From Romanomermis culicivorax (Eukaryota; Nematoda; Enoplea; Mermithida; Mermithidae): a stretch of DNA of 64,000 bases. The translations under genes were made by a program, and so were the position numbers. The notes beneath the pieces are model-generated. The model did no database searches, was not told the DNA's origin, and saw only the letters and a program-made list of their open reading frames with translations. Below are positions 56,124 to 64,000 of this stretch, piece by piece (position 1 is the stretch's first letter; every line of letters begins with the position of its first letter). Where the stretch lies: positions 992,001 to 1,056,000 of the forward strand of contig CAWUHX010000033.1 of assembly GCA_963922205.1 (NCBI GenBank). The letters are read 5' to 3'.

Positions 56124-59100
56124 ATGAAGTCGGAAGCTGATCTCCCTTCACAGATCGAGAACAAGGTCCAAGCAGCATTTGAGAATGCTCTTGGACCCCT
56201 CAACCAAAAGTTAGAGGCCATGAATGGTCGGAGGCACCCTCCCGTGTCCAGCTTTATGGCCCCTCCCACCTTCTCCGGTGCTTTTGGTGAGTCTATCACC
56301 GATTTTATGTCGCATCTTACTCGTTTCTTTACACTCCAGGGTGTAAGCGAAACGGATCATGCGTATAAAATCGCCTTTCTGGAGTCATGCCTCACGGGTC
56401 CTGCTCTCGCCTCCTACCGGGACTTTAGCAGCAGCACTCCGATACCTACCCGCTACGAAGAGTTTACGGCTTTTCTACGGAGAGATTTTCCGGTAGGGCG
56501 CGACTCTGATCTGCATCAGCAGCTGATCCAAGATCGACTGCAGAAGCCGACAGAGTCCGCGATAGTCTACCTTGAGCACCTCAAGAGACTATCCAGGGTA
56601 GCGTATCCAGATCTCGCGACGGATGTCCGAGATTCTATCATCAAACCTATCTTTCTGCGGGGACTGAAGCCGGTCCTCCGAGATAGTATCAAGTTTAGGG
56701 AGTTCACGACTCTTGAAGAGACACTCAAGGCAGCCTGTTACGCAGAATCCCAAATCTTTCGGGACGAGATCCGGTACACTGCTCCATCTAACGCCGTTTT
56801 CTCTTCAGAACCTAAACACGCCGGATATAATCCCGATATGCCTAACAGAAGCGCAAACGGTCGTCAGAGCAACGCTCCAACGTCGTCATCCTCCGCCGAT
56901 GAGGTTCACCGCTTGAAACAGGAAATGGCCAGGCTCACGGCCCACGTAGCGAAGCTCACGGCCCAGCAACGTGCACCCGCGCCAATCCAACAGACGCCGC
57001 CTCCACAGCCGTCGACACCAAATCAGTCCGCCGGGCGACGCTCGTCGGGAGCACACCTTCAAACGTGCTCCTTCCACGGACTGTGTACACATAGCGACGC
57101 CGACTGCCGGGCCCAGCGTCCCACCGGTGCCGCTCCCGGTAACAACGCCGCTAACGGTGGTCGCTGTTATTTTTGCCGTACACGTGCCCACCCCACGGAC
57201 CGATGTGATAGGCCATGCCCTCATTGTCGTCAAGTGCGAGTGCACCGCTCAACTGCCTGTCCGCAGCGCAATCCGGCAAACACGGGTGAGAATGTCTACC
57301 AAAGTACTGGTTATTCTCCCCAGGGGACAAATGTGTATCATCAGAGGAATGGTTATCACCCTCCCAACGGGATAGGAAACCAATATCGGCAGCCCATACG
57401 TCGCAACAACGCCGTTGGGGCTACCGATGGCCCTCCTCATCCAGATCCTCTTGACCTGGATGATGAGGCACTTGCTGAACACCTGACAGATTCTTCACAA
57501 CAGTGTTATCCTGTCTGCGTAATCAGTGTTGGATTTTCAGTGGTCCAAGCAGCCCAGGTACCCGTACCGATAAATGTATCGGACATACCGCTGCCACCAC
57601 CACCACCAAAGTATGCGATGCCGGTCACCCTGGACCCCTCGACGACACCGCAGTTTGTTGGCCACGCTAACATCCTCGCATCGTATCGCATTCCTAAAAT
57701 TAAGACTGCCGAGCAAACTCCAGCCGCCAATACGACGTCTTCAGCGCCGCCGGCCCGCATCGTCCCTCCAGGACCACCGCCTTCGATCCCCACGGATTCG
57801 GCTATGGAAGTCCTCGACCAGGTCGAGCCCATGAATTTGTCAGGTATACTACCTTCTTCTTCAGGTGATCCTAGAGTAGGAACCAGAAATCTATCTCAGT
57901 CCACGACTCTATCGATTTCTTGTTCACAGCGCCATCGCCCGTCCAAGACGCGATGTTGGCCATCTGGTCAGTCGACCTGGCCAAGAAATACCCGCATTTG
58001 CCGTGGACTCTGCTCAACGAGCCATCGAATGTCGAAGCGCTCACGGCCGCCGACGTCGTGCTTGCAGCACCCGTCTCAATGCGCCTCTTACGACCCGACG
58101 TCGCCCGACGGGCACTCGAGTTCATTGCCAATGGGACTATCACCATCTCGCCCGTCGAGAAGTTCTTATTGGACGGGGAGCCATCCTCGCCTTCAGTCGA
58201 TGCCGTCCGCCGAGCAGTCGAACAGGCCAGTCGGATCCTCCTGCCTGCTGCCGCCGCTACATCACCGGCAGCAGCGCCACCTGTTGCCGCGACATCGCCA
58301 ACGAAAATGGACATTACTGCTTCCTCGCCCCCGGCAAAGGAACCCGCAAATGATCCTACACCGCCGGCAACAGCCCAACTTACTTCGTCGGCAACAGCCC
58401 AGGTTAAATCGCCGGCACCAGCCCAAACGACATCTCCGACCGCTGCGACCAAGTCGCCCGTCGTCGAACACATGGCCGTCGACGAGACCTTACGTCCGGT
58501 TAACGAAGATGTCAGCATCGTTGAGGAATCCCCATTCCCAACGGCAGTCGCCCCACGGTCGCCAAAAATCGGTATCCTCTGGGAGATCCATCCGTGCGGT
58601 GGATTGGTCCTCGATTTCCCCGGCCAGGAACCAATCTCGTCCGACAGCGACGAAGAAGAAATCTGACACTGCCCCTCAGGCCAGATTTGTGAAATTGAGT
58701 GAACACTTACAAATTACGTTTGTACAGTTGTTTTTGACAATAAAATTGACCTTGGTAGCATCACTGTTTCTAGGGGTGAGTTTGTCAGCACCGGCGGCTC
58801 AGTATCAATTTTGCGGTCTCTCAAGAAGCGGACATCCACTTGAGTTACCCCAGCGTGTAGAGTGTAAACCACCGCAATCTTCATGGAGCCCGCGGCGCAT
58901 GAATGTTACGGTGTATGTCCCTAGCTCAGACCCGATTACAGCCAGAGCGTGGAAATGCACATTGCGCTCCCTCAAAGTCTGCACCAACACTGGTTTCTTC
59001 GGCTCTAGGGGCATCACTGCAGACGTCATCACCACTCAGCACTTAGCGCCTGCGGCATGCACGCTAGCACATCGCACTAAGATGTTTGGTTCACAAAAAC

Positions 59101-62100
59101 TTGTCGGCGTTCGCCCTGGCTTTTATAGCACAAACCAAACATTGGAAGTGATGTACGAATGGTGCTGCAGCGACGTCTGCAAGACAGTGACTAACCTCTT
59201 CATCGAGGAGGGACAAGTCGCTTCGTGGGACGGCACTACGGCCCTAAGCACCTTAGGCGATGTAGGTGGATGCAGTCCCACTGCAGGCCAGTGCACTACT
59301 CTAGACGGGGTCATTGTCTGGCCTGCACAAAACTTCACGGCGCGGTGTCATTATCACCCCAAGGGAAATTACACTGCGTCTATGTCAGGGAACCACGTCA
59401 TCATCGATGATCTGCAGGTTGCCCTTAAGATCCCGGGAAACTCCCGCGTCTTCCAACTGTGCCCAGAACTACGTTCCACCACAGTCCGGACGGATCAGGG
59501 TCTTCTCCTTCGCATCCACGGGAGATACAATTTGACCCAAAACTTGTTCAGAGTGGCAACGGACAGCCGTCCCGATCCTGTCAATGCCAAACTGAACTAT
59601 CTGGCTCAGCAGATCAAGGAGTCGGAAATTAACGGTTTCCGGTTCACGTGGCTTGAGCTCTGCTCTCACGCTCAACGCTATCTTGATCTGACTTGGCAGT
59701 TGCTTCGCTTCGACCCTACCCTGGGTGCCCGGGCATTCCTCCAGAGGAATGACCTGACGGCGGAATTCACAGGCGATGCGCTGACAATATGGCCGTGTCA
59801 GAAGGTCAACGCCACCTACGTTTACCACTCGTACCGGGTGGGGAAGGTTTGCTACAAGTACTTACCTGTACAGGTTGGCGGCACCATCTACTTCGCCACC
59901 CCCGGTGGTCCGGATCTCATTAAATCTAGCCCAATTGTGCCGTGTCATCACCACTTTACAGGGATTTTCCGAAATCGCTCGGGCTGGTTTACTGAGTCTG
60001 GCGCGGTCCATGTGAGCCACATCCCACTGGAACTCTTCTGGAAGCAGCGCTTCAACATCACTCACTTTGAGGCACCGGCGCTCTTCCATGACCAGTTGGC
60101 GATGACCCCTTCAAACTTTGCCTTCTTTAAACAGTACGTTTACAAGACTGAGCAAATTGAAGCGGTACTCAACCGGCTGGTAAACTTTACCGCTGGTCTA
60201 TCCCTGCAACCAGACGCCATTTACCAGGCCTTTGCAGGGGTAGGAACCGACATCAAGGCCTCTCTGGAAGGTGTCGGTTTGGCAGCAAACCATGTTATTA
60301 CGGGTCAACAACACACCCTCGCCCAGGGCTTGCATGCTGTCCTGAGCGGGCCGGTCCAGTTGATCTTTAACATCCTAATTACCCTGACAGTGCTGATCGG
60401 TGCCGGATACCTTGCCTATCTTGGTGTATCTTATTATCTCAGCTACCGTCTGCGGAGCAAACAGGTCAGGTTTGTTAGCCGTTTCTCCCCGTTGGGTCTT
60501 TACCGTAAAGTCCAACGCTGGATCGGTTTTCACTACGTGCAAAACGATGTGCCCTCCCAGCTTGACCGAATCACACCGTGTTTCGTCGTGCTGCTGGACA
60601 CCAAGGAAACTCCTGCTTTCCTTGACACGGGTTGCCCACGCACTATCATTAGCCAACGCCTTCATAAGGCCTTGGCTAAAGAAAGTCCGAAGGCGGTCAT
60701 GGCGTTCCAGCAACATCACGACTTTAACCCATTGATGAGCATCAATGGTAAAGCCGTTCATACCATCCTTTCGGGACCATATGAAATCATGTTGCCCGGA
60801 AACCGCCAGCCGAACACACGGATCGATGTACATCTCCATGTGTGCAAGACTACGTCTCCCTTCTGGGCACCTGTTGACCTCATACTCGGACTGGACTTCT
60901 TAGAACAGTTCAAGAACATTATGTTTGACTACCAACGTAATGTTTGTCGGCTGGACGCGGTAGAATTACCCCTCCTGCTGACCACGCCGGAGATTGACCA
61001 GATCGACCCCTGGTGGGAGAACACCCGTGCTCTCTCGCGAAACTCACACAGGTCGGGATCACGATCGCGGTCCAGGGCTTCGTCCATCTCTCGGCCACAC
61101 TCACGGGCCTCCTCAGTTGCCTCATCACGTGGGTCAACTAGGGGATCCCGGGCCTCTTCTAGACGGGCAAGTCGTCATCTGTCGACCTTGCACGGGTCAG
61201 GTTGCCCTCGACCTCCGCCTGGAACCTCTCCAGTTACGCTAGAGAAGGGCCGATACCGTGAGCCAAGTGATTCAGATGCTCCGACATCACCCGTGCCAAA
61301 CGCGCCTCCGCTATCGGACACCGAGGTTGAATCACTAGGAGCTACTCAGAGTCCGAAGGATCACTCAGACCACGTACTAACGGTGCAGGATGAGTCCACC
61401 CTTCTGAATGACCCGGAACCCTCCGTCGGATACGCTCTAGTAGGTCTTCTACGTCGTACGGGACTACCGATTCCAAAGCGGTCCGGTAAGACCAAACATG
61501 CTAGTGGTGCCACCACACCTGATTCCGGTCATGTGGTCACTGCTTTTTACCCAAATGATATTCGGACACCCCATATCAAAGTTCTCCTCAACAACTGGGT
61601 AGAAGCAAAGGCACTGGTCGACACAGGAGCTGTTTTCTCACTCCTGGACCACAAGTTAGCGGCCCAGCTGCCCAACTTGTCACTATCACCAACCAGGGCC
61701 CGCCCTATCGCAGCCAATGGGTCCCCGATCCCACTGCTAGGAGCAGCCTACATCACAGTTACAGTGGCTGATGTCTCTGAACGGATTCAGGTCCAAATAC
61801 AGGAGAACTGTTCAGCAGAACTGGTCCTTGGAACTAACTTCCTTGGCCGGTTCAATTGTGTCAGCTTGAACTGGGAGAAATCCTTCCTCCAGTTCAAAGA
61901 AAACAGAATCCCCTGTGACGGTCTCATCCACAGCCCACCTTCTGCCCGCGGCGCCTTGCCCCTGAAGGACTTGGTAATTCTGGAGCCTCGCTCCCTGACA
62001 CGATTCACTGTCCCTGTTCCACCAATCTATACGAACGTGCCTGAGGTGGCCTTCTTTCCGAAGCACCTCACCGGATCTCAACGACACGTATATTTTGCTG

Positions 62101-64000
62101 GAAGCGTCAGTACCGTGACCAACGGTCACATACCACTTCAGGTAGTTAACCCGAGTACTCATTCCGTGGTTCTCTACCCGCACACGACCATCGGTCATGT
62201 GCAGATGCATAGTGAGCCCTCACGGGAATCACCGGTCGACTCAGACACCGTCCTCGATCGTCAGTGGGTCGAGGCCAATGCTGTAATCTCACCGGACATC
62301 TCCCCTCGGGACCGGGCAGCCTTACTCGATCTGCTGGTTGCATACACCGACCTTTATGCTCTTGATGAAAAGGACACAGGTTCCACTGATCTCGTCCAGC
62401 ACGAAATCAGCACGGGCGATGCCCGCCCAGTCCGCCGTTTCCCTTACCAGTCCTCACCTAAGGAAAAGGATCTCATCATGCAAGAGGTCAAGGCGCTCCA
62501 GGAGAAAGGTATTATTCGGCCAAGCACGTCTCCGTGGGCTACTAATACTGTCCTGGTGCGCAAGAAAAACGGCTCTCACCGTATGTGTGTTGACTTTCGT
62601 GGTCTTAACGAGGTCACGAAAAAGGATGTCTACCCTCTCCCACGGATAGATGACATTCTCGACACACTCAAGGGTATGAAATATTTCACTACCCTTGACC
62701 AAGCTAACGCTTATTGGTCAATCCCGATTGCCGAGGCGGATAAGGAAAAGACGGCTTTTAATACGCCTATTGGACTTTACGAATTCAATTATTTGCCTTT
62801 CGGTTTATGCAACGCGCCAGGGACATTTCAACGCCTTATGGACCTCCTCCTTACTGGAATCCAATGGCGCACGGTTCTGACTTATCTCGACGACATTTTG
62901 GTGTTCGGGAACTCTCACACCCAAATGCTTGAGCGCCTGGCAGATGTGTTCGCCCGTCTTCGCCGGGGTGGAATGAAGCTCAGACTGAGCAAGTGCAAAT
63001 TCTCGCACTCAGAGGTAGAGTACCTAGGCTATCGCATCTCACAGAGCGGCCTAGAACCTGACCAAGCCAAGCTGGCCGCCGTCCAAAACCTACCCATTCC
63101 ACAAAACGCCAAAGACATCAAGTCCTTCCTAGGCCTCGTGTCTTACTACAGGCGTTTCATCCCTGGTTGTGCCCGGCTCAGCGAGCCACTCACCAAGCTC
63201 TTACGGAAGGAAACTACTTTCCTGTGGTCAAAACCTCAGCAGGAGGCGTTCGATGAACTCCGCCGCCTGCTGACCAACCCCCCTATCCTGCGCCATCCGG
63301 ACTTTTCGAAATCCTTTATCCTTCAAACTGATGCGAGTATTTCGGGGATAGGAGCGGTTCTTAGCCAGTTAGACGAACGTGGATACGACCATCCTGTCGC
63401 GTACGCCAGCCGAGGGTTAACAGCGGCCGAGAAAAACTACTCCATTACAGAACTGGAGACTCTCGCTGTTGTCCATTTCGTCAAGCACTTTCGACCATAC
63501 CTCTTCCAGCACGAGATGGTCGTTCAGACTGACCATACCGCGGTCAAAGCAGTGTTGGAGAAGCCTAACCCCTCTGCTCGGATCGCTCGGTGGGGACTCG
63601 CGCTCGCCGAATTCAAACTGACAATTCGGCCGCGAAAAGGTCAGTCTAATGGTAATGCCGACGCATTATCACGCCTGCCGGATCCTAACTCCCTCACCGG
63701 TCAGAGTATTGATGATACTCCCCTTTACAGACCTGAGGGGCATGTTATGATGATCACCGATGGTGCGCAGCACCTGGCGCGATCCAGGACCTTGACCGAT
63801 GGTGTGCAGCACCTGGCGCGTTCAAGTAATTCAGCACCGATCACTGTTGGCGCGGAGCGCCCGGTACGATCAGAGTTTTATGCCGAGATATCCGTCGGTG
63901 CGCAGCACCCCGACCTTTTCGCTGCTCAGCTGGAGGATCCGGAGTTAGCCGACATCATTCGCTCTCTTAAGCCTCTGGGCGACCAGAATGATGTGCGAGG
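56124..64000 (+). CDS. Ty3/gypsy gag-env-protease-RT-RNase H, single long frame (right end cut)
   Basis: One frame stays open from ATG 56124 ([14 protein letters not shown]) to the window edge, at least 2,625 codons. Order by residue: gag matrix/capsid-like part with [20 protein letters not shown] (about 50-250); Cys/His region with CX2CX4HX4C from Cys348 and a CX2CX5HX4C after it; Pro-rich linker; Arg/Ser/Gln-rich stretch (about 595-850) that overlaps another ORF; envelope-like glycoprotein (about 867-1425); aspartic protease 1 (DTG at 1501-1503); Arg/Ser repeats (about 1630-1690); aspartic protease 2 (DTGA at 1833); reverse transcriptase with YLDD at 2254-2257; RNase H with TDAS at about 2402. 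Integrase should follow beyond 64000. Whether it is translated as one polyprotein or split by splicing or frameshift is not shown by the sequence. No stop or shift was seen. Confidence 0.88.
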   Translation, partial: MKSEADLPSQIENKVQAAFENALGPLNQKLEAMNGRRHPPVSSFMAPPTFSGAFGESITDFMSHLTRFFTLQGVSETDHAYKIAFLESCLTGPALASYRDFSSSTPIPTRYEEFTAFLRRDFPVGRDSDLHQQLIQDRLQKPTESAIVYLEHLKRLSRVAYPDLATDVRDSIIKPIFLRGLKPVLRDSIKFREFTTLEETLKAACYAESQIFRDEIRYTAPSNAVFSSEPKHAGYNPDMPNRSANGRQSNAPTSSSSADEVHRLKQEMARLTAHVAKLTAQQRAPAPIQQTPPPQPSTPNQSAGRRSSGAHLQTCSFHGLCTHSDADCRAQRPTGAAPGNNAANGGRCYFCRTRAHPTDRCDRPCPHCRQVRVHRSTACPQRNPANTGENVYQSTGYSPQGTNVYHQRNGYHPPNGIGNQYRQPIRRNNAVGATDGPPHPDPLDLDDEALAEHLTDSSQQCYPVCVISVGFSVVQAAQVPVPINVSDIPLPPPPPKYAMPVTLDPSTTPQFVGHANILASYRIPKIKTAEQTPAANTTSSAPPARIVPPGPPPSIPTDSAMEVLDQVEPMNLSGILPSSSGDPRVGTRNLSQSTTLSISCSQRHRPSKTRCWPSGQSTWPRNTRICRGLCSTSHRMSKRSRPPTSCLQHPSQCASYDPTSPDGHSSSLPMGLSPSRPSRSSYWTGSHPRLQSMPSAEQSNRPVGSSCLLPPLHHRQQRHLLPRHRQRKWTLLLPRPRQRNPQMILHRRQQPNLLRRQQPRLNRRHQPKRHLRPLRPSRPSSNTWPSTRPYVRLTKMSASLRNPHSQRQSPHGRQKSVSSGRSIRAVDWSSISPARNQSRPTATKKKSDTAPQARFVKLSEHLQITFVQLFLTIKLTLVASLFLGVSLSAPAAQYQFCGLSRSGHPLELPQRVECKPPQSSWSPRRMNVTVYVPSSDPITARAWKCTLRSLKVCTNTGFFGSRGITADVITTQHLAPAACTLAHRTKMFGSQKLVGVRPGFYSTNQTLEVMYEWCCSDVCKTVTNLFIEEGQVASWDGTTALSTLGDVGGCSPTAGQCTTLDGVIVWPAQNFTARCHYHPKGNYTASMSGNHVIIDDLQVALKIPGNSRVFQLCPELRSTTVRTDQGLLLRIHGRYNLTQNLFRVATDSRPDPVNAKLNYLAQQIKESEINGFRFTWLELCSHAQRYLDLTWQLLRFDPTLGARAFLQRNDLTAEFTGDALTIWPCQKVNATYVYHSYRVGKVCYKYLPVQVGGTIYFATPGGPDLIKSSPIVPCHHHFTGIFRNRSGWFTESGAVHVSHIPLELFWKQRFNITHFEAPALFHDQLAMTPSNFAFFKQYVYKTEQIEAVLNRLVNFTAGLSLQPDAIYQAFAGVGTDIKASLEGVGLAANHVITGQQHTLAQGLHAVLSGPVQLIFNILITLTVLIGAGYLAYLGVSYYLSYRLRSKQVRFVSRFSPLGLYRKVQRWIGFHYVQNDVPSQLDRITPCFVVLLDTKETPAFLDTGCPRTIISQRLHKALAKESPKAVMAFQQHHDFNPLMSINGKAVHTILSGPYEIMLPGNRQPNTRIDVHLHVCKTTSPFWAPVDLILGLDFLEQFKNIMFDYQRNVCRLDAVELPLLLTTPEIDQIDPWWENTRALSRNSHRSGSRSRSRASSISRPHSRASSVASSRGSTRGSRASSRRASRHLSTLHGSGCPRPPPGTSPVTLEKGRYREPSDSDAPTSPVPNAPPLSDTEVESLGATQSPKDHSDHVLTVQDESTLLNDPEPSVGYALVGLLRRTGLPIPKRSGKTKHASGATTPDSGHVVTAFYPNDIRTPHIKVLLNNWVEAKALVDTGAVFSLLDHKLAAQLPNLSLSPTRARPIAANGSPIPLLGAAYITVTVADVSERIQVQIQENCSAELVLGTNFLGRFNCVSLNWEKSFLQFKENRIPCDGLIHSPPSARGALPLKDLVILEPRSLTRFTVPVPPIYTNVPEVAFFPKHLTGSQRHVYFAGSVSTVTNGHIPLQVVNPSTHSVVLYPHTTIGHVQMHSEPSRESPVDSDTVLDRQWVEANAVISPDISPRDRAALLDLLVAYTDLYALDEKDTGSTDLVQHEISTGDARPVRRFPYQSSPKEKDLIMQEVKALQEKGIIRPSTSPWATNTVLVRKKNGSHRMCVDFRGLNEVTKKDVYPLPRIDDILDTLKGMKYFTTLDQANAYWSIPIAEADKEKTAFNTPIGLYEFNYLPFGLCNAPGTFQRLMDLLLTGIQWRTVLTYLDDILVFGNSHTQMLERLADVFARLRRGGMKLRLSKCKFSHSEVEYLGYRISQSGLEPDQAKLAAVQNLPIPQNAKDIKSFLGLVSYYRRFIPGCARLSEPLTKLLRKETTFLWSKPQQEAFDELRRLLTNPPILRHPDFSKSFILQTDASISGIGAVLSQLDERGYDHPVAYASRGLTAAEKNYSITELETLAVVHFVKHFRPYLFQHEMVVQTDHTAVKAVLEKPNPSARIARWGLALAEFKLTIRPRKGQSNGNADALSRLPDPNSLTGQSIDDTPLYRPEGHVMMITDGAQHLARSRTLTDGVQHLARSSNSAPITVGAERPVRSEFYAEISVGAQHPDLFAAQLEDPELADIIRSLKPLGDQNDVR
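57953..58666 (+). CDS. overlapping ORF of the retroelement, unknown product
   Basis: In the frame -1 to gag, ATG 57953 opens 237 codons to TGA 58664-58666; the frame is free of stops from 57875. It looks protein-like: a folded-looking start ([34 protein letters not shown]), then an Ala/Pro/Thr/Ser-rich linker, then an acidic end (SSDSDEEEI). The frame of the long ORF over the same DNA reads only Arg/Ser/Gln/Pro-rich sequence, as a shadow would. It may be a separate gene, a gag C-terminus reached by -1 frameshifting, or an exon joined at the acceptor tttcttgttcacag (ending 57929). No known domain. Confidence 0.5.
   Translation: MLAIWSVDLAKKYPHLPWTLLNEPSNVEALTAADVVLAAPVSMRLLRPDVARRALEFIANGTITISPVEKFLLDGEPSSPSVDAVRRAVEQASRILLPAAAATSPAAAPPVAATSPTKMDITASSPPAKEPANDPTPPATAQLTSSATAQVKSPAPAQTTSPTAATKSPVVEHMAVDETLRPVNEDVSIVEESPFPTAVAPRSPKIGILWEIHPCGGLVLDFPGQEPISSDSDEEEI
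58725..60450 (+). CDS. envelope-like glycoprotein domain of the retroelement
   Basis: Within the long frame. A hydrophobic segment resembling a signal peptide ([17 protein letters not shown]) begins about 58750, preceded by the acceptor-like tttgtacag at 58723. About 530 residues of Cys-rich ectodomain follow with many N-glycosylation sequons (NVT, NQT, NFT, NYT, NLT, NAT, NRS, NIT). A single membrane span ([20 protein letters not shown], about 60360-60420) and a basic cytoplasmic start (YRLRSK) close it. This is the architecture of a class of viral surface glycoproteins seen in env-bearing retroelements of worms. There is no ATG at the signal peptide, so expression needs splicing or polyprotein processing. 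Its place between gag and protease is unusual. Confidence 0.65.
60540..60990 (+). CDS. aspartic protease domain 1 of the retroelement
   Basis: Within the long frame, directly after the cytoplasmic side of the envelope span. It has the retropepsin landmarks: [12 protein letters not shown] (active Asp at 60624) and, about 85 residues later, [13 protein letters not shown], followed by a final strand [10 protein letters not shown]. The spacing and hydrophobic-ILG-x-DF block match retroelement proteases. It is separated from the second protease by an Arg/Ser-rich linker ([12 protein letters not shown], about 61045-61190). Confidence 0.65.
61560..61910 (+). CDS. aspartic protease domain 2 of the retroelement
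   Basis: Within the long frame. [13 protein letters not shown] places the active Asp at 61620, and [13 protein letters not shown] about 70 residues later is the second landmark. It stands in the usual protease position just upstream of reverse transcriptase, with a linker of about 170 residues between. Both proteases keep their catalytic Asp. Confidence 0.75.
62340..63690 (+). CDS. reverse transcriptase and RNase H, Ty3/gypsy type
   Basis: Within the long frame. The RT starts with the primer-grip-side block [18 protein letters not shown] and continues through [45 protein letters not shown] and the catalytic YLDDILVF (62883). The connection has [16 protein letters not shown]. RNase H has [14 protein letters not shown] (Asp at 63330), [16 protein letters not shown]-like spacing, [11 protein letters not shown] and NADALSRLP. 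This is typical of Metaviridae (Ty3/gypsy). All core residues are intact. Confidence 0.92.
63738..63915 (+). repeat. short internal repeats between RNase H and integrase
   Basis: Four diverged copies of a 36-60 bp word, best seen as GGTG(C/T)GCAGCACCTGGCGCG at 63761 and 63800, with weaker forms near 63846 and 63896. They translate to [24 protein letters not shown] and GAQHPDLF. They form a tether between RNase H and the expected integrase. Confidence 0.6.

Noticed and set aside
56051-56299. 82-codon minus-strand frame at the gag start
   Set aside because: It opposes the gag N-terminus, which has the expected capsid-like pattern and continues without break.
57871-58518. 215-codon minus-strand frame opposite the gag overlap
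   Set aside because: GC-rich Ala/Pro/Ser coding DNA tends to lack stops on the other strand. The product is a low-complexity shadow.
59469-60839. Minus-strand frames of 119 and 154 codons
   Set aside because: Both oppose the well-supported env/protease reading and have no recognisable domains.

Overview
This is a repeat-choked piece of an invertebrate animal genome, most likely a nematode. The reasons are AT-rich intergenic DNA, host introns of 54-183 bp with short T-rich acceptors (TTTTAG, TTCTAG, TTTTCAG), and a mixed load of old DNA transposons, a Polinton-type element and a large Ty3/gypsy element. No tRNA, rRNA or CRISPR was recognised. The species call is inference.

Only two host genes are convincing. 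A complete 13-exon gene on the minus strand (coding 15527 down to 8853, 439 residues) is the F-box/leucine-rich-repeat protein of the FBXL2/FBXL20 family, with F-box, LRRs and a C-terminal CaaX box. At 49587-49887 (+) lies the first coding exon of a secreted or membrane protein of the nucleotide pyrophosphatase/phosphodiesterase (ENPP) family. Its nucleophile and first metal ligand are replaced, and its later exons are not recognisable here.

Layout. 1-6.9 kb: nested dispersed repeats rich in palindromes, broken by a relic pogo/Tigger-like transposon (4798-6361) and two hairpin MITEs with the same ends. 8.85-15.6 kb: the FBXL gene. 16-26 kb: more dispersed repeats, CAACCA-type minisatellites, and a hAT element (20479-21839) with an 8-bp target duplication. 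26.85-28.49 kb: an ATCGAT-rich array. 28.7-32.6 kb: a 3.4-kb giant inverted repeat with two GC-rich MITEs flanked by TAA/TTA duplications. 32.6-35.3 kb: further inverted-repeat elements and a possible solo LTR. 37016-47900: a complete Polinton-type element with long TIRs and a perfect 6-bp duplication (GTAGCG). It carries decayed packaging ATPase, core-type protein, chromodomain integrase and adenain-like protease genes, but no recognisable DNA polymerase B or major capsid gene.

51.2 kb to the right edge: a Ty3/gypsy-class retroelement. It has a GC-rich leader with a consensus splice donor, a degenerate GTCGG repeat tract and a 66-bp-period array of CRE-like TGACGTCA motifs. Then comes one uninterrupted reading frame of at least 2,625 codons, from 56124 past the window edge. 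In order it reads gag, an alternative-frame overlap, an envelope-like glycoprotein, a first aspartic protease, an Arg/Ser-rich linker, a second aspartic protease, reverse transcriptase and RNase H. An envelope between gag and protease, two protease domains, and a 237-codon overlapping ORF make this the most interesting locus in the window.
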